Positions 52,236-63,434 of a stretch of 64,000 nucleotides of DNA are shown here, one piece after another. The notes beneath the pieces were generated by a model. It saw only the letters and a program-made list of their open reading frames with translations. It searched no databases and was not told the DNA's origin. Source of the DNA: Pogonophryne albipinna (taxonomy: Eukaryota; Chordata; Actinopteri; Perciformes; Artedidraconidae); the NCBI GenBank assembly GCA_028583405.1, contig CM053256.1, positions 27,562,213 through 27,626,212 on the forward strand, given 5' to 3'. Within the stretch, counting starts at the first letter, position 1. Each line of letters begins with the position of its first letter. The position numbers and the translations under genes are program-made.

Positions 52236-52440
52236 AGTTTGTAAACTGTACCCTGTACATTATGTTGTATGTCATCCTTATTGTTGTTCTGTTGTTTTTA
52301 TGTTACATGTGTAACTAATGTCCTGCAGGTCACCCTTGAAAAAGAGATCTTTTGATCTCAAGGGGCTTTCACCTGGTTAAATAAAGGCTACAAACAAACA
52401 ATAAAGATGAGTATTCAAACAATTACATTCAATTACAAAT

Positions 52441-52610
52441 CATTTACAGTAGCTGACTCTTTTTTGTCCTAAGCGACTTACAATAAGTGCATTTTTATTT
52501 TTCAGCAATAACTTAATATGCCAAGGTACAATTGAAATAGATGTGTTTTCAGTTTGCGACGGAAGATATGCAGAGTTTCTGCTGTCCAGATGTGAATGGG
52601 GAGCTCCACA
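52441..52610 (-). mobile_element. L2-like LINE 3' UTR fragment, minus strand
   Basis: Contains AAGCGACTTACAATAAGTGC, then TGTTTTCAGTTTGCGACGGAAG and TTTCTGCTGTCCAGATGTGAATGGGGAGCTCC in parts, diverged from the copies at 8621-8891 and 53306. It breaks off at about 52610. 52611-52867 is AT-rich and unassigned. Confidence 0.6.
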
Positions 52611-52867
52611 TCCTCCTATGAAACCTATTTTATTTCCTTTTCCATGTTATACTTATACTTACTTGCATTAGAACATTTGCATGTTGAACTACATGATATC
52701 TTCCCCAGCCTCAAGGAAATACAATAAAATAAATGGATTCATAATTTTAAAAAATTGATAAAAATGTATAAATTAATAATGTTGTGTGCAAACATTTCAA
52801 ATTTAAATATAAAAAGAAAATAAAGTTTACTTTTGAAATGATTTCTCACAAAAACTTCTCTAAATTA

Positions 52868-53303
52868 AACACTGAACAAAAATATAAACGCAACACTTTT
52901 GTTTTTGCTGAGATGAACTCAAAGATCTAAAACATTTTCTATATACACAAAATAACCATTTCTCTCAAATATTGTTCACAAATCTGAAAAAATCTGTGAT
53001 AGTGAGCACTTCTCCTTTGCCGAGATAATCCATCCCACCTCACAGGTGTGGCATATCAAGATGCTGATTAGACAGCATGATTATTGCACAGGTGTGCCTT
53101 AGGCTGGCCACAATAAAAGGCCACTCTAAAATGTTCAGTTTTATCACAGAGCACAATGCCACAGATGTCGCAAGTTTTGAGGGAGCGTGCAATTGGCATT
53201 GCAGGAATGTCCACCAGAGCTGTTGCCCGTGAATTGAATGTTCATTTCTCATGAAAAATGGGAGCAAAAACAAAAGTGTTGCATTTATATTTTTGTTCAG
53301 TGT
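52868..53303 (+). mobile_element. 436-bp Tc1-type MITE
   Basis: Left end CACTGAACAAAAATATAAAC followed by GCAACACTTTTG; right end is its near complement. Inside, MSQVLRERAIGIAGMSTRAV and ARELNVHFS (about 53160-53250) is the N-terminal helix-turn-helix start of a Tc1-like transposase, cut straight to the 3' end. An internal-deletion derivative. The left flank is AA where TA would be expected. Confidence 0.75.
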
Positions 53304-53305
53304 AT

Positions 53306-53830
53306 ATAAATGCTTTGTCAATAGTTCTATTGCTCAAAGTGGAGTCGAAAGAGATGAGTTTTCAGTCTGCGCCGGAAGGTGTGTAAGCTATCTGCTGTCC
53401 TGATTTCAATGGGAAGCTCATTCCACCATTTTGGAGCCAGGATAGCAAACCCACGTGTTTTTGCTGATGGGAACTTGGGTCCCCCTCGCAGTGAGTGTGC
53501 ACCGAGCCGTTTGGCCGATGCAGAGCGGAGTGCACGTGCTGGGGTGTACGGTTTAACCATGTCCTGGATGTAGGAAGGGCCAGATCCATTCACGCAAGTA
53601 CCAGTGTCTTGAAGTGGATTCTAGCAGTTACCGGAAGCCAGTGGAGGGAGCGGAGGAGCGGCGTGGTGTGGGAGAATTTAGGAAGGTTGAAGACCAGACG
53701 AGCCGCTGCATTCTGGATGAGCTGCAGAGGTCGGATGGCACATGCAGTTAGACCAGCCAGGAGGGAGATGCAGTAGTCTAGGCGTGAGATGACAAGAGCC
53801 TGGGCCAGAACCTGCGTCGCTCTCTGCGTT
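53306..53830 (-). pseudogene. L2-like LINE reverse transcriptase C-terminus, minus strand
   Basis: Minus-strand reading includes GPSYIQDMVKPYTPARALRS, GPKFPSAKTRGFAILAPKWW, NELPIEIRTADSLHTFRRRL and KTHLFRLHFE. Same family as 12418-13001, but this copy shows the unbroken site (CTGCTGTCCTGAT at 53390) used to define the target duplication of the element at 8892-12417. Confidence 0.8.
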
Positions 53831-53917
53831 TTCCGAATGCCAGGAAGTATTCTTGCCTCGCTTCTGAAGCAAGTGACTCGACCAAGTAAGCGTACTCGAG
53901 ATTGAGAAACACACGGT

Positions 53918-54238
53918 GTGAGATGTATTTTTTAGGTGTTCTGTCGTCATTTCCTGCGATCTTCTTCATGCAGTCAGTCAGAATGAATGAATGGGCGTTT
54001 CTTTGACTATTTATAGGCAAATATGGGCGTTACGTGAAGCCCGCAAAAGCTGCGCCGCATTTCGAGTTGATTGTGATTTATAAAGGGAAACCGGCGTAGG
54101 ATGTGCCGTACACAAGTCCTGTGCCGGTACACAGTCTTTTATGAATCGGAAAGTGTCGGTGCGTATTTATTTGCTTTGTCCTACGTAAGCAACCTTCCCA
54201 CGCCAATCCTACACAAGGCTTTATAAATGAGGCCCCAG
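53918..54238. mobile_element. right end of a CAGGGGCCTC-type element
   Basis: Closely similar to 2895-3219, ending TTTATAAATGAGGCCCCAG. The left half is missing, so this is a truncated copy. It contains AAGGGAAACCGGCGTAGGA and CTACGTAAGCAACCTTCCCA. Confidence 0.75.
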
Positions 54239-54300
54239 GTATCAGAACTCAGTTATAATCCTGCGTTGCCATTCTGTTGGCATTTTAAACTCCTCTCAGT

Positions 54301-55620
<1,320 letters not shown>

Positions 55621-55714
55621 CACTGTAAAAAAAGTCTGTGAAATTAACAGGGAAAAGCTGTAAAATCACGACATCAAAAAACTGTAAATAGAGAAACAAT
55701 GAAGCAGTGTTTAA

Positions 55715-56143
55715 AGGTGGGGTAGGTAAGTTTCAGAAACCGGCTCGAGATACACTTTTTGTTATATGCCATGGAATGCTCTTAACATCCCGATAGCAAT
55801 GAATATCTGAAGTGCTTTGACAAAAAATCCATACAAAAATTTCATTTGTGGAAGCCGTAATACTGTAAAAAGTACAACCAATCCGTTTAGCCGGGCCGGC
55901 ACAAACGTATCTCGTGCCCTCATTGGGCGTGCCCTCATTGGGCGTGCATTGCAGCAGTACTTCAATGACTCGCCAGCAACAGGCGGCCACTTTCACCAGT
56001 CTGCTGACGTCATGTGCGCGTTCATGTGTGTTGGAGGAGGTGCTCTGTAAGGAAGTCTGAAGGAAGGGGCGGATTCTTTTCGGCTGTGTACTTTCAAATT
56101 TTAGTGCACTCGAGCCGGTTTCTGAAACTTACCTACCCCACCT
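55715..56143. mobile_element. 429-bp Kolobok/T2-type MITE
   Basis: Terminal inverted repeat of 35 bp starting AGGTGGGGTAGGTAAGTTTC; TTAA flanks both sides (55711-55714, 56144-56147). TTAA targets with TTAAAGG-type ends fit Kolobok/T2 elements. It includes a 15-bp tandem repeat (GTGCCCTCATTGGGC twice, 55915-55944). Confidence 0.8.
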
Positions 56144-56479
56144 TTAATTTACAGTAATATTTCGTAAAGTACTGAACCAAACAAAACTGTTAAATTCACA
56201 TTAAGAATATGTTAAAATAAAGATATTTCATTGTATAGTTTACAGATTACTGTGGTTTGAACACAGAAAAACTGTAATACATAAAACAATACAATACAGT
56301 TAAAATTACAACATGACAGTGTTAAAATCATGTTTTTTTTATATTTTTTAATTCTTGAATATACTATAAAATACTTACTTCTTATTTCTATTTGTTAATA
56401 CATATGTTTATTTTGAAATTGGAAATAACCCAATACTGAGATATTCTTGGAAATTAAATGAGAATCCATAAAACAGCTG

Positions 56480-56860
56480 GCGTTTGGATTCTGGGGCCGC
56501 CCGGCTATTTGGAGTGGAATGCAGCCCACGGCAGACAGCCCAAACAGTAATCGAACGCGCCACTACGTGTGGACGGGCCGTTATATTCTTGTATTTTTTT
56601 TAAATTGGGACAGCCTCTCGGCGGAAGTGACGCAAGTGGTCAACGAACGCAGCCTCCGAAGGAAACGGCCGCTGAACTGAGACACGCCTACTGAGCAGTA
56701 GAGTTTGTTTCTGTTATTTCATTGGACTATTTAATTATCGCGGGAGCAGCCACTTTTTGCAGGTTAATGGCTCGGTGCGCGGCCAAGTTTATCTCAAGTC
56801 TGCCTGCCACGGACCACGGAGCTGTGTGCACATGAGCGGAGGATCACATCTGTAGCACTG
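56480..56860 (+). other. putative 5' exon and promoter of the EnSpm transposase gene
   Basis: A GC-richer island inside an AT-rich element, ending GTAGCACTG followed by GTAAGCTAAC, a strong donor at 56861. Short frames here (for example from the ATG near 56767) stop before the donor, so the exon may be non-coding. Candidate acceptors before the large frame: TTACACAG near 57283, GTGCCTGCAG at 57326, GTTGTTACAG at 57350. Confidence 0.4.
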
Positions 56861-57316
56861 GTAAGCTAACCGTTTATTTTCTTCAAACTTCAATTATAAC
56901 ACGGTGTGTTGTCAGGACAATACTAACTTCTGTTTGTGATTGAGTGCATTTTGCAGCAAAACGCTACAGACGAGGGGTTATGTTCTGCATTGCATAGGAA
57001 CCCCAGTGTTTTTCAAATGTGTTGGCGCGAACTGCAAGCAAACTATTGCATGTTGCAGTCATAGTTATAACGTCTACTGACCGGGAGTTAATTTAAATAG
57101 TCTGGTAACGTTATTGAAGTATCATGCTAAAAGCTGAACTCTTTATTTTCGTTTAATTCATGCTGTTGTGAAGCGGGGGCTTTGAAGCTACATCTGAGCG
57201 GGTTCAAACTTAACGGGCAGTCGTGTTAACATGCTAAAAATGATTACCTGACGAACTGCAAGCGAACATTTTGTACTTACACAGCTTTTAAAGCTCACTT
57301 TTATTGGATTCACAAT

Positions 57317-59671
57317 GTGCCTGCAGCCACTGCTAGAGCCGTTGTTACAGATTTGAAATGTGCAATTTCGTTATGTGCGCACCAATTTCAAACAGTGAAA
57401 GAACTTATATCCCACTTAAAAGATCATATAGTGGAGGGACGACCTGTGTTATGTCCAGTAACTGGTTGTACAAATAATTTCACTGTGAAATCGTCATTTA
57501 CTGCTCATATGTCCAGAAAACACAGAGCATGTTCTGTTGATAGCATAAGTGACATGTACAGGGAAGCCATTTCTCCGTGTTCTGCACATGAAGATGCTTC
57601 CCAGAGCCCAAATGATGCAACAACAAATGAAAGCACTGATTTGCCACAGCATTTCAATGAGACCTATCTTAGGAATGTATGCTTATTCTACTTAAAATTG
57701 CAAGGGCAGCTCCTTCTTCCAGCTTCAACAATACAGACCATTGTCGAAGAGATGCAAAATGTGCATGAGTTGGGACAGGATTACATTTTAAGTAAACTAC
57801 GTTCACTTTTAAAAGATGACATGTCTCTAACTGATGATGCTATTGCTAAAATCTGTGATTGTGTGAAGGATTCCGATCTGTTCTCAGTCTGTCACCAGGG
57901 ACCACTGAGAACAACATATTCAAGAGCTCAGACATTCAAAAAGATGTTCAAATACATAGAGCCTAAAAAAGTAACATTAGGAAATGATGAAAATATGACA
58001 CAAAGGTTTGCTTACTACATACCTGTGAAACAAACTGTAAGTGGCTTATTAGAATCAGAATTTTGGAAGAATTCAATGTCACAGCAGTCATGTGAAACAG
58101 ACTCAGATGTTTTTGGTGACATAAGTGATGGACACAACTTTAAGTCCAACCAGTTCTTCATTGAAAATCCAGGATGCCTGAAGCTAATGCTGTACCAGGA
58201 TGCTTTTGAAATGGTCAACCCCCTTGGCTCTGCTAGGAAAAAACACAAAGTTGTTGCAGTCTATCTTTCTGTGGCAAATCTACCTGCTCATGTGCGCTCT
58301 AATACTGATCACATGTCCCTGGTTTTATTGTGTGGGGAGAATGAACTAAAACAATTTGGATTTGCTAAGGTGTTCTCAGAGATGTTAGTGGATTTAAAAG
58401 ATTTGGAGGAAAATGGAATAGTTACAACAGATGGAGACATGGTCAAAGGGGCTCTGTACTGCATTGCGGGTGATAACTTGGGTTCACACGGTATTGGTGG
58501 GTTCACTGAAAACTTTAGTCGTTCTAAGTACTTTTGCAGGTACTGTGAAATCACACAAAGTGAGTTTAAGAGTGATGATCCAAATGTATGTGGACCACAG
58601 CGCACACCCCAAGGTTACGATTCTGCTGTTGCTGATCTACAAGTTGAAGACAATCAACACATCAAAGGCATAAAGGCAAACTCTGTCGTCAATGCTCTGA
58701 CATCTTTTCATGTTTGCAAGCCAGGTCTCCCACCTTGTTTAGGCCATGACATATTTGAGGGTGTCTTATCCTACGATGTTGCACTGTACTTAAAGTATTT
58801 TATTAAGAAAAATAAATGGTTTACATATTCACTTTTGAACCGGCGCATAAAACGGTTCAAGTACAAAGGATCTGATGCTCTCACTAAGCCCTGTGCTGTC
58901 AACTCTGACGTATTCAAGCTCTCAGGTCAAGCCATTCAGAACTGGAATTTGTTAAGATTGCTGCCTGTATTAATTGGTGACAAAGTGCAAAATCCAGAAG
59001 ATGATGTGTGGCAGTTGACTCTCCAGCTTAAGGATATTGTTGATCTGATTTGTGCACAAAATATTTCGTTGTCACAGGTAGCCTATCTTGACATTACAAT
59101 CCAAGAGTATTTGGAAACAAAGAAGTGTTTCTTTCCTGAGAGTCCACTAAAACCAAAGCACCATTTCATGAGACACTATCCGGCACTCATCTTGAAATTT
59201 GGCCCCTTGATTAGAGTATGGACAATGCGTTTTGAAAGTAAACACAGCTACTTCAAGAGATGTGCCAGGCATTTGAAAAACTTTAAAAACATCTGCCTAA
59301 CTTTATCCGAAAGACATCAGATGTTTCAGGCATATCTTTCAGCTGGGCCAGGATGCAGTCAACTTCTGCAAGTCAAAGACAGTTGTACTTTTTACTCCAG
59401 TCTTTACAGTGATTCAATCAAACATGCAGTGAGAGAGCTTGGCTTTTCAGAAAACAATACTAGTGTTTCCACAGACAAAGGTACATCATATAAAAAAGGG
59501 CTTTTCCTTGTGTCCAAAAATGACGAGTCCATGGAGTTCGGAGAACTGCTCATTATTTTAATTCAAAATGATTCAGCTGTGTATTTTGTGATGGATATAC
59601 ATAAAGCTGACTATCATTCTGAATACCACCTGTACTCTGACAAAACAGAATGCAAGGTTGCAATGTGTTAA
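57317..59671 (+). CDS. EnSpm/CACTA-like transposase, C2H2 plus DDE-type, intact frame
   Basis: An unbroken frame of 784 codons to TAA. Residues 14-70 hold two C2H2 zinc fingers (CAISLCAHQF...H...H; CPVTGCTNNF...H....H). Further on are conserved blocks I associate with vertebrate TNP2/EnSpm-like transposases: FFIENPGCLKLMLYQDAFEM, VYLSVANLP, CIAGDNLGSHGIGGF, a zinc-binding YFCRYCEI, GLPPCLGHDIFEGVLSYDVA, KPKHHFMRHYPALI and VWTMRFESKHSYFKR. D in GDN, D in GHDIFEG and E in RFESKH are candidate catalytic residues (inference). The first in-frame ATG is residue 65, inside finger 2; the frame's start at 57317 is GTG. So the true start must come from an upstream exon by splicing. It could move the host element, or be a single retained gene. 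Confidence 0.75.
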   Translation: MPAATARAVVTDLKCAISLCAHQFQTVKELISHLKDHIVEGRPVLCPVTGCTNNFTVKSSFTAHMSRKHRACSVDSISDMYREAISPCSAHEDASQSPNDATTNESTDLPQHFNETYLRNVCLFYLKLQGQLLLPASTIQTIVEEMQNVHELGQDYILSKLRSLLKDDMSLTDDAIAKICDCVKDSDLFSVCHQGPLRTTYSRAQTFKKMFKYIEPKKVTLGNDENMTQRFAYYIPVKQTVSGLLESEFWKNSMSQQSCETDSDVFGDISDGHNFKSNQFFIENPGCLKLMLYQDAFEMVNPLGSARKKHKVVAVYLSVANLPAHVRSNTDHMSLVLLCGENELKQFGFAKVFSEMLVDLKDLEENGIVTTDGDMVKGALYCIAGDNLGSHGIGGFTENFSRSKYFCRYCEITQSEFKSDDPNVCGPQRTPQGYDSAVADLQVEDNQHIKGIKANSVVNALTSFHVCKPGLPPCLGHDIFEGVLSYDVALYLKYFIKKNKWFTYSLLNRRIKRFKYKGSDALTKPCAVNSDVFKLSGQAIQNWNLLRLLPVLIGDKVQNPEDDVWQLTLQLKDIVDLICAQNISLSQVAYLDITIQEYLETKKCFFPESPLKPKHHFMRHYPALILKFGPLIRVWTMRFESKHSYFKRCARHLKNFKNICLTLSERHQMFQAYLSAGPGCSQLLQVKDSCTFYSSLYSDSIKHAVRELGFSENNTSVSTDKGTSYKKGLFLVSKNDESMEFGELLIILIQNDSAVYFVMDIHKADYHSEYHLYSDKTECKVAMC

Positions 59672-59982
59672 CATTAACGACTTGGTAGATTTTTATCCAT
59701 TACCATCATACATTGTTAACGGGCACCAAGTCATCCCGCTGAAACACAGTGTGTTGTCAAAATAAACACGATATTGGCTACTGTGGTGTTGAAACCATTC
59801 TAACAATGCACATGTGTGCTTAGGGAAAATGATCAAATACTATTTGAAAAATATTAAAGTGACAGCAGTTTTTGTTCTGCAATATACAGAAATAAAAAGT
59901 ATACATCCTCAATCACACCCTATACTCAAATTAGAGGTTCCTCTTATCTGTATATAATGTATGAATAGTATTACTTGACTAA

Positions 59983-60652
59983 ATGTCTAATTATCTTTGT
60001 CTTTCATTTGTAATTTTGAAAACCGAAAAGTGTAGTTCTTCCATGATTCCAGAGATGACAGACATGGAGCAAACATTTATACGCAGTGCCATCACTGAGG
60101 TCTTGCCTGACCTTCCAGAGATGACAAAGGATATTCTGGAAGAGACTTTACAATCCCTTGGGGTGGAGAGCGATGAGGATTTCCAGTTTGTTAAGGAAGC
60201 AGATTTGCTGTCAGCTTTGAGGCCAATTCAAGCCAGAAAAGTCCTTGCTGCTTGAAAGCTGAGATGTATGTATACTTGTGACTATTGTAGTACAGGGTGC
60301 AACCAGTGCCCAAAGTGGCCTGCGTAAAAGATCAATCAGAAATATAGAAACATTAAAACGATGTTCCTCAGAACTCTTTTTGTTTGTATGTGTGTGTTTT
60401 GCAGGCCAGACTCCTGAATCCACCAGCTCATCTGTTTGTCTCTCAGGCCCAGGACCTTCTGCATCCTTGACGTCCTATTCACCCAGAAGTTCATCCTCAA
60501 CCTCTTCCAACAGCTGCAAAAGCCCTGATATAGACTGGATGGATAGCTTTGTGATACCGTGGGATAAGTTCCCAGAGGAACTGATGCAGACACTGGAGAG
60601 AGGAAAACGACCTAGTCCACGAATGAGAAGAGAGATGTATGTTGAGAAATGA
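59983..60652 (+). CDS. second EnSpm gene: SAM-like protein, two exons (boundaries unclear)
   Basis: The first part (59983-60255, likely ATG at 60043 or 60058) reads MTDMEQTFIRSAITEVLPDL, then MTKDILEETLQSLGVESDED and LLSALRPIQARKVLAA, a SAM-like helical domain. The second part starts after GTGTGTTTTGCAG at 60405 and reads QTPESTSSS..., then a serine-rich linker, DWMDSFVIPWDKFPEELMQT and KRPSPRMRREM, ending TGA at 60652. Both resemble fish 'SAM domain-containing protein 3-like' products (recalled, not searched). The expected donor after exon 1 is not evident: the frame closes with TGA at 60253-60255. Phase between the parts would need one base from exon 1. Confidence 0.5.
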
Positions 60653-61410
60653 CAGATGTTTTTGATCACTGCTATTATATATATAATAAATTCTTGGAAA
60701 GGCAAGTTCTTGTCGGAATTTGTTCAACTTTTAATACAGTGGCTCTTGAGCTTTATCTAGCTTTGCATTTTTAATTTTAAGTGCTTAATCTGTGTACCCT
60801 GGATTACATTCTTCACATTGCTGGTAATAGTCAAACATATATATATACGAAGACAGTGTAGTTTAAATTAAATCTTTCAATCTGACTAATGTATAGGAAT
60901 TTTTTTCCACTGAGCAATAATCCATACAGGCGGTTTTATACTATATATTTGAGATTGATATTCATAGAACAGTTTTTTCTGCATTTTAATTGTAATAAAT
61001 ACGTTTTACAGAAAACTTAAATTGCAGTATTTAGATGTTGCTTTCACCGTAAAACACTGCATTACGCTGATGCTTTTACAGTTAAACAGTGTTATTTGTT
61101 TGGTATGTTTCTGTAAAATTGAATGGGATTCAATGTACAATATACAACAACTGCATGTAAATCTTACTGAAATAATCAGTTTAATGGCAACGTGATCATG
61201 CTAATTCAGCAGAAAAGGGCTGTTGAAATTACAGATTTAAAATGTAAATTACAACAGTTTTAAACTGTAAAATATACACGTTGTTCTGTAAAGTTGTTTA
61301 CAGTTTACCGTATTTTTTACATCATTATTCTGGCAACAAAGCTGCCAGGTTTTTACCGTAAAAACAACGTTGTTTTTTTTACAGTGAACCGACCTGTGAG
61401 CATTCTGTGT

Positions 61411-61436
61411 GTATATATATATATTTGTGTGTGTAT
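61411..61436 (+). repeat. short (TA)n/(TG)n tract
   Basis: GTGTATATATATATATATTT then GTGTGTGTATATG, just past the EnSpm right end. Confidence 0.8.
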
Positions 61437-61449
61437 ATGACTGCCTTTA

Positions 61450-62416
61450 GGTACTATGGTTACCGCGTCGGTGTGACTTTGGTTAGTTCCTTCCACCGGA
61501 AGAGGTCTGGGGCGATGCTTGATGATGCGGGATGACGCTATTTAAGCTGCAACGCTGCTGTCATTCGGGGTGCTGGATTTGTGCCAGGACACCTCGCTAC
61601 TCATACTCTCCAAATGTTTGTGTGTATTCTGTGATTTGTGACGGCGTCGAACTTGTGCGAGACGCCTCACTATTTTCGCCTTAAGTGCCCATAGTGTTCT
61701 ATGACTGTGATACTCTGTGGCCTTCATTTTGTGTATTTACATTGTGAACAGATAGCTTCTTGTTTAAAGAGCCTGTATTTTTGTTTATATCATCTTTATT
61801 TTGCGTTTATTATTAAAATCAACTTCTTACTGTGAGGATTTGCAGTTCTCCCTCCTTCTGTTCCCCTTTGTGTTTGTTATTGTCTGTGTGTCTGTCTTCC
61901 TGGCTGGGCGTGGCTGTCCCACTTCTGATTCCCGCCAACTCACCTCCTCAGCTGCTGCTCGTCATCCTGATTACAACTACTCACCTTCACCTGCATATAT
62001 ACCCGGTTCCTTCATCCAGTATTCACCAGTTCGTCGTTTCACCACGCTGTATCCATCTGCCACGTCCAGCCACCTACCCCTCGTCTGTGTTCCTCCGTGC
62101 TTCCACGCACACCTGCCCCAGCCTGCTTACTCTAGCCAGCTCTGGATCCCTGGCTCTCCTCGTCTGTGTTCCGCCGTGCTTCTCCGCACACCTGCTCCAG
62201 CCTGCTCGCTCTCGCTAACTCGGGATCCCCGGCTTCGGACCTCCGCTCCTCCTCTGGTGACAAACCCTGGCCCTGGACATCGTGGATTATCCAATCCCTC
62301 TTCGGTCTCTTGAAAATGGTTTTTGGTTAATAAACCTTTTTGCCTCATAAACTTTGTCTCCTCTCCATAGTGTTCAGTATTGTGGGTTCACTCCTGTAGC
62401 TCTCGGAGAGCGTAAC
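61450..62416 (+). mobile_element. 5' LTR region of a Ty3/gypsy retrotransposon (limits uncertain)
   Basis: Precedes gag by a short leader. GCATATATACCCGG near 62000 could be a TATA box, and GGTTAATAAACCTTTTT (poly(A) type, 62325) then CTTTGTCTCC resembles an R-U5 end, closing GAGAGCGTAACA at about 62416. A second set of promoter and poly(A)-like signals (CTATTTAAGC at 61538, ATTAAAATC at 61811) suggests that 61450-61850 may belong to another, older LTR. The 3' LTR is outside the window, so limits cannot be checked. Confidence 0.45.
62080..62236 (+). repeat. 79-bp tandem duplication in the LTR region
   Basis: CTCGTCTGTGTTCC(T/G)CCGTG recurs 79 bp later with matching GCACACCTGC(C/T)CCAGCCTGCT. 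Two copies with about 80-85 percent identity by eye. Confidence 0.8.
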
Positions 62417-62433
62417 AGTACGAACTGGTCAAT

Positions 62434-63434
62434 ATGAACCCCTCTGACACTGGATCGGATCACTCCGCTGTTCAGCACGCCCTGTCTCATCAGGGAAACC
62501 TTCTGGGTCAACATGAGCAGCTAATCCGAGCTTTAGTTGACAGCAATCTGTCCATGGCACATCACATCACGAATCTTGCAGCCCAGATATCAACCCTGAC
62601 GTCTTCAGCTGCAATTCCACCTCCAATCTCCTTCAGGATTCCACTCCATGTCGGGATCTCCCCATCGCCGATCCGGAGCCTTTCCATGGAGAGGTGGAGA
62701 AATGCAGAGGATTTATTTTTCAATGCAACAAGGTTTTTCGCCAGCGCCCCTTGTCCTTTTCTTCTGATATGACTAAGATTAACTATGTGTTGAGTTTGCT
62801 TCGTGGCAAGGCATTAACCTGGGCCGAAGCATTGAGTTCTTCAGTGGACTATGACTCTCTTTCCTTTGGAGTTTTTTCTGAACATTTGTCCGCTGTTTTT
62901 GATCACCCCGACTACTCTGGCTCAGCTGCAAATCGTCTGCTAAATTTGCAACAAGGGACTCGAACAGTGGCAGACTACTCTATCGAGTTTCGCACACTGG
63001 TGGCAGAGGCCCGATGGGACGAGGCGGCTCTAAGGGCAGTGTTTGTTAGGGGGTTGAAGGATCAACTGAAGGATGAGCTAGCTGCACGAAATGAGCCTGC
63101 CGACCTTCAATCATTAATCACCTTGGTATCTCGTCTCGACAGCCGGCTGCGGGAGCGCCGTGCGGAGCGAACGTAGCGTTCTCCTTTTACTTTGCCAAGT
63201 AAGTCAAACTACTCACCCAAGTTTGCTCTCTCTGAATCCAGACTGTCTGGCTTCACCTCGCCACCCCGCGTGCCCACCTTTGCTAAGGAGGAAGCGATGC
63301 TGTTGGGACGTGCCGGACTATCTCCTGAGGAACGTCTTCGACGTATGAGGTCTGGAGAGTGCCTGTACTGTGGCAAATTGGGGCATTTCCTTGCAAACTG
63401 TCCTGTCCGCCCAAACGCAGGATCTCGTCAGTGA
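62434..63434 (+). pseudogene. Ty3/gypsy gag, with one frameshift and one stop
   Basis: Structural capsid/nucleocapsid protein of an endogenous retrotransposon. The N-terminal part (62434 to about 62640) has MNPSDTGSDHSAVQHALSHQ; the reading then moves to another frame for the capsid region (KCRGFIFQCNKVFRQRPLSF, KINYVLSLLRGKALTWAEAL, DYSIEFRTLVAEARWDEAAL). An in-frame TAG at 63174-63176 interrupts it. The nucleocapsid keeps a CCHC knuckle (CLYCGKLGHFLANC) before TGA 63432-63434. Family resemblance is to fish gypsy elements of the sushi kind, from which PEG10/RTL genes descend (inference). Confidence 0.8.

Larger units (their letters stand above)
48990..52403 (+). mobile_element. L2/CR1-like LINE, nearly full length but decayed
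   Basis: Order: GC-rich 5' region with tandem repeats (49000-49480), endonuclease frame (49785-50783), broken reverse transcriptase (50784-52235), and a 3' UTR ending CCTGGTTAAATAAAGGCTACAAACAAACA. The tail with AAAGAGATCTTTTGATCTCAAGGGG is typical of fish LINEs. Two in-frame stops, at least two frameshifts and a large internal RT deletion make it dead. The clade is by resemblance only. Confidence 0.85.
55621..61386 (+). mobile_element. EnSpm/CACTA-like autonomous-type element
   Basis: 5766 bp from CACTGTAAAAAAAG to TTTTTTTTACAGTG. The subterminal regions (55621-56330 and 61010-61386) are packed with short ACTGTAAA / TTTACAGT repeats in both orientations, as in CACTA elements. Between them lie a GC-richer first exon, a long transposase-like frame and a second gene. 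The 3-bp flanks (CTG left, AAC right) do not match, so the target duplication is lost or a terminus is misplaced. A Kolobok-type MITE is inserted at 55715-56143. Confidence 0.7.

Noticed and set aside
61801..62313. Proline/serine-rich 170-codon protein before gag
   Set aside because: Lies in LTR-like sequence that contains a tandem duplication and TATA/poly(A)-type signals; composition reflects C-rich DNA.
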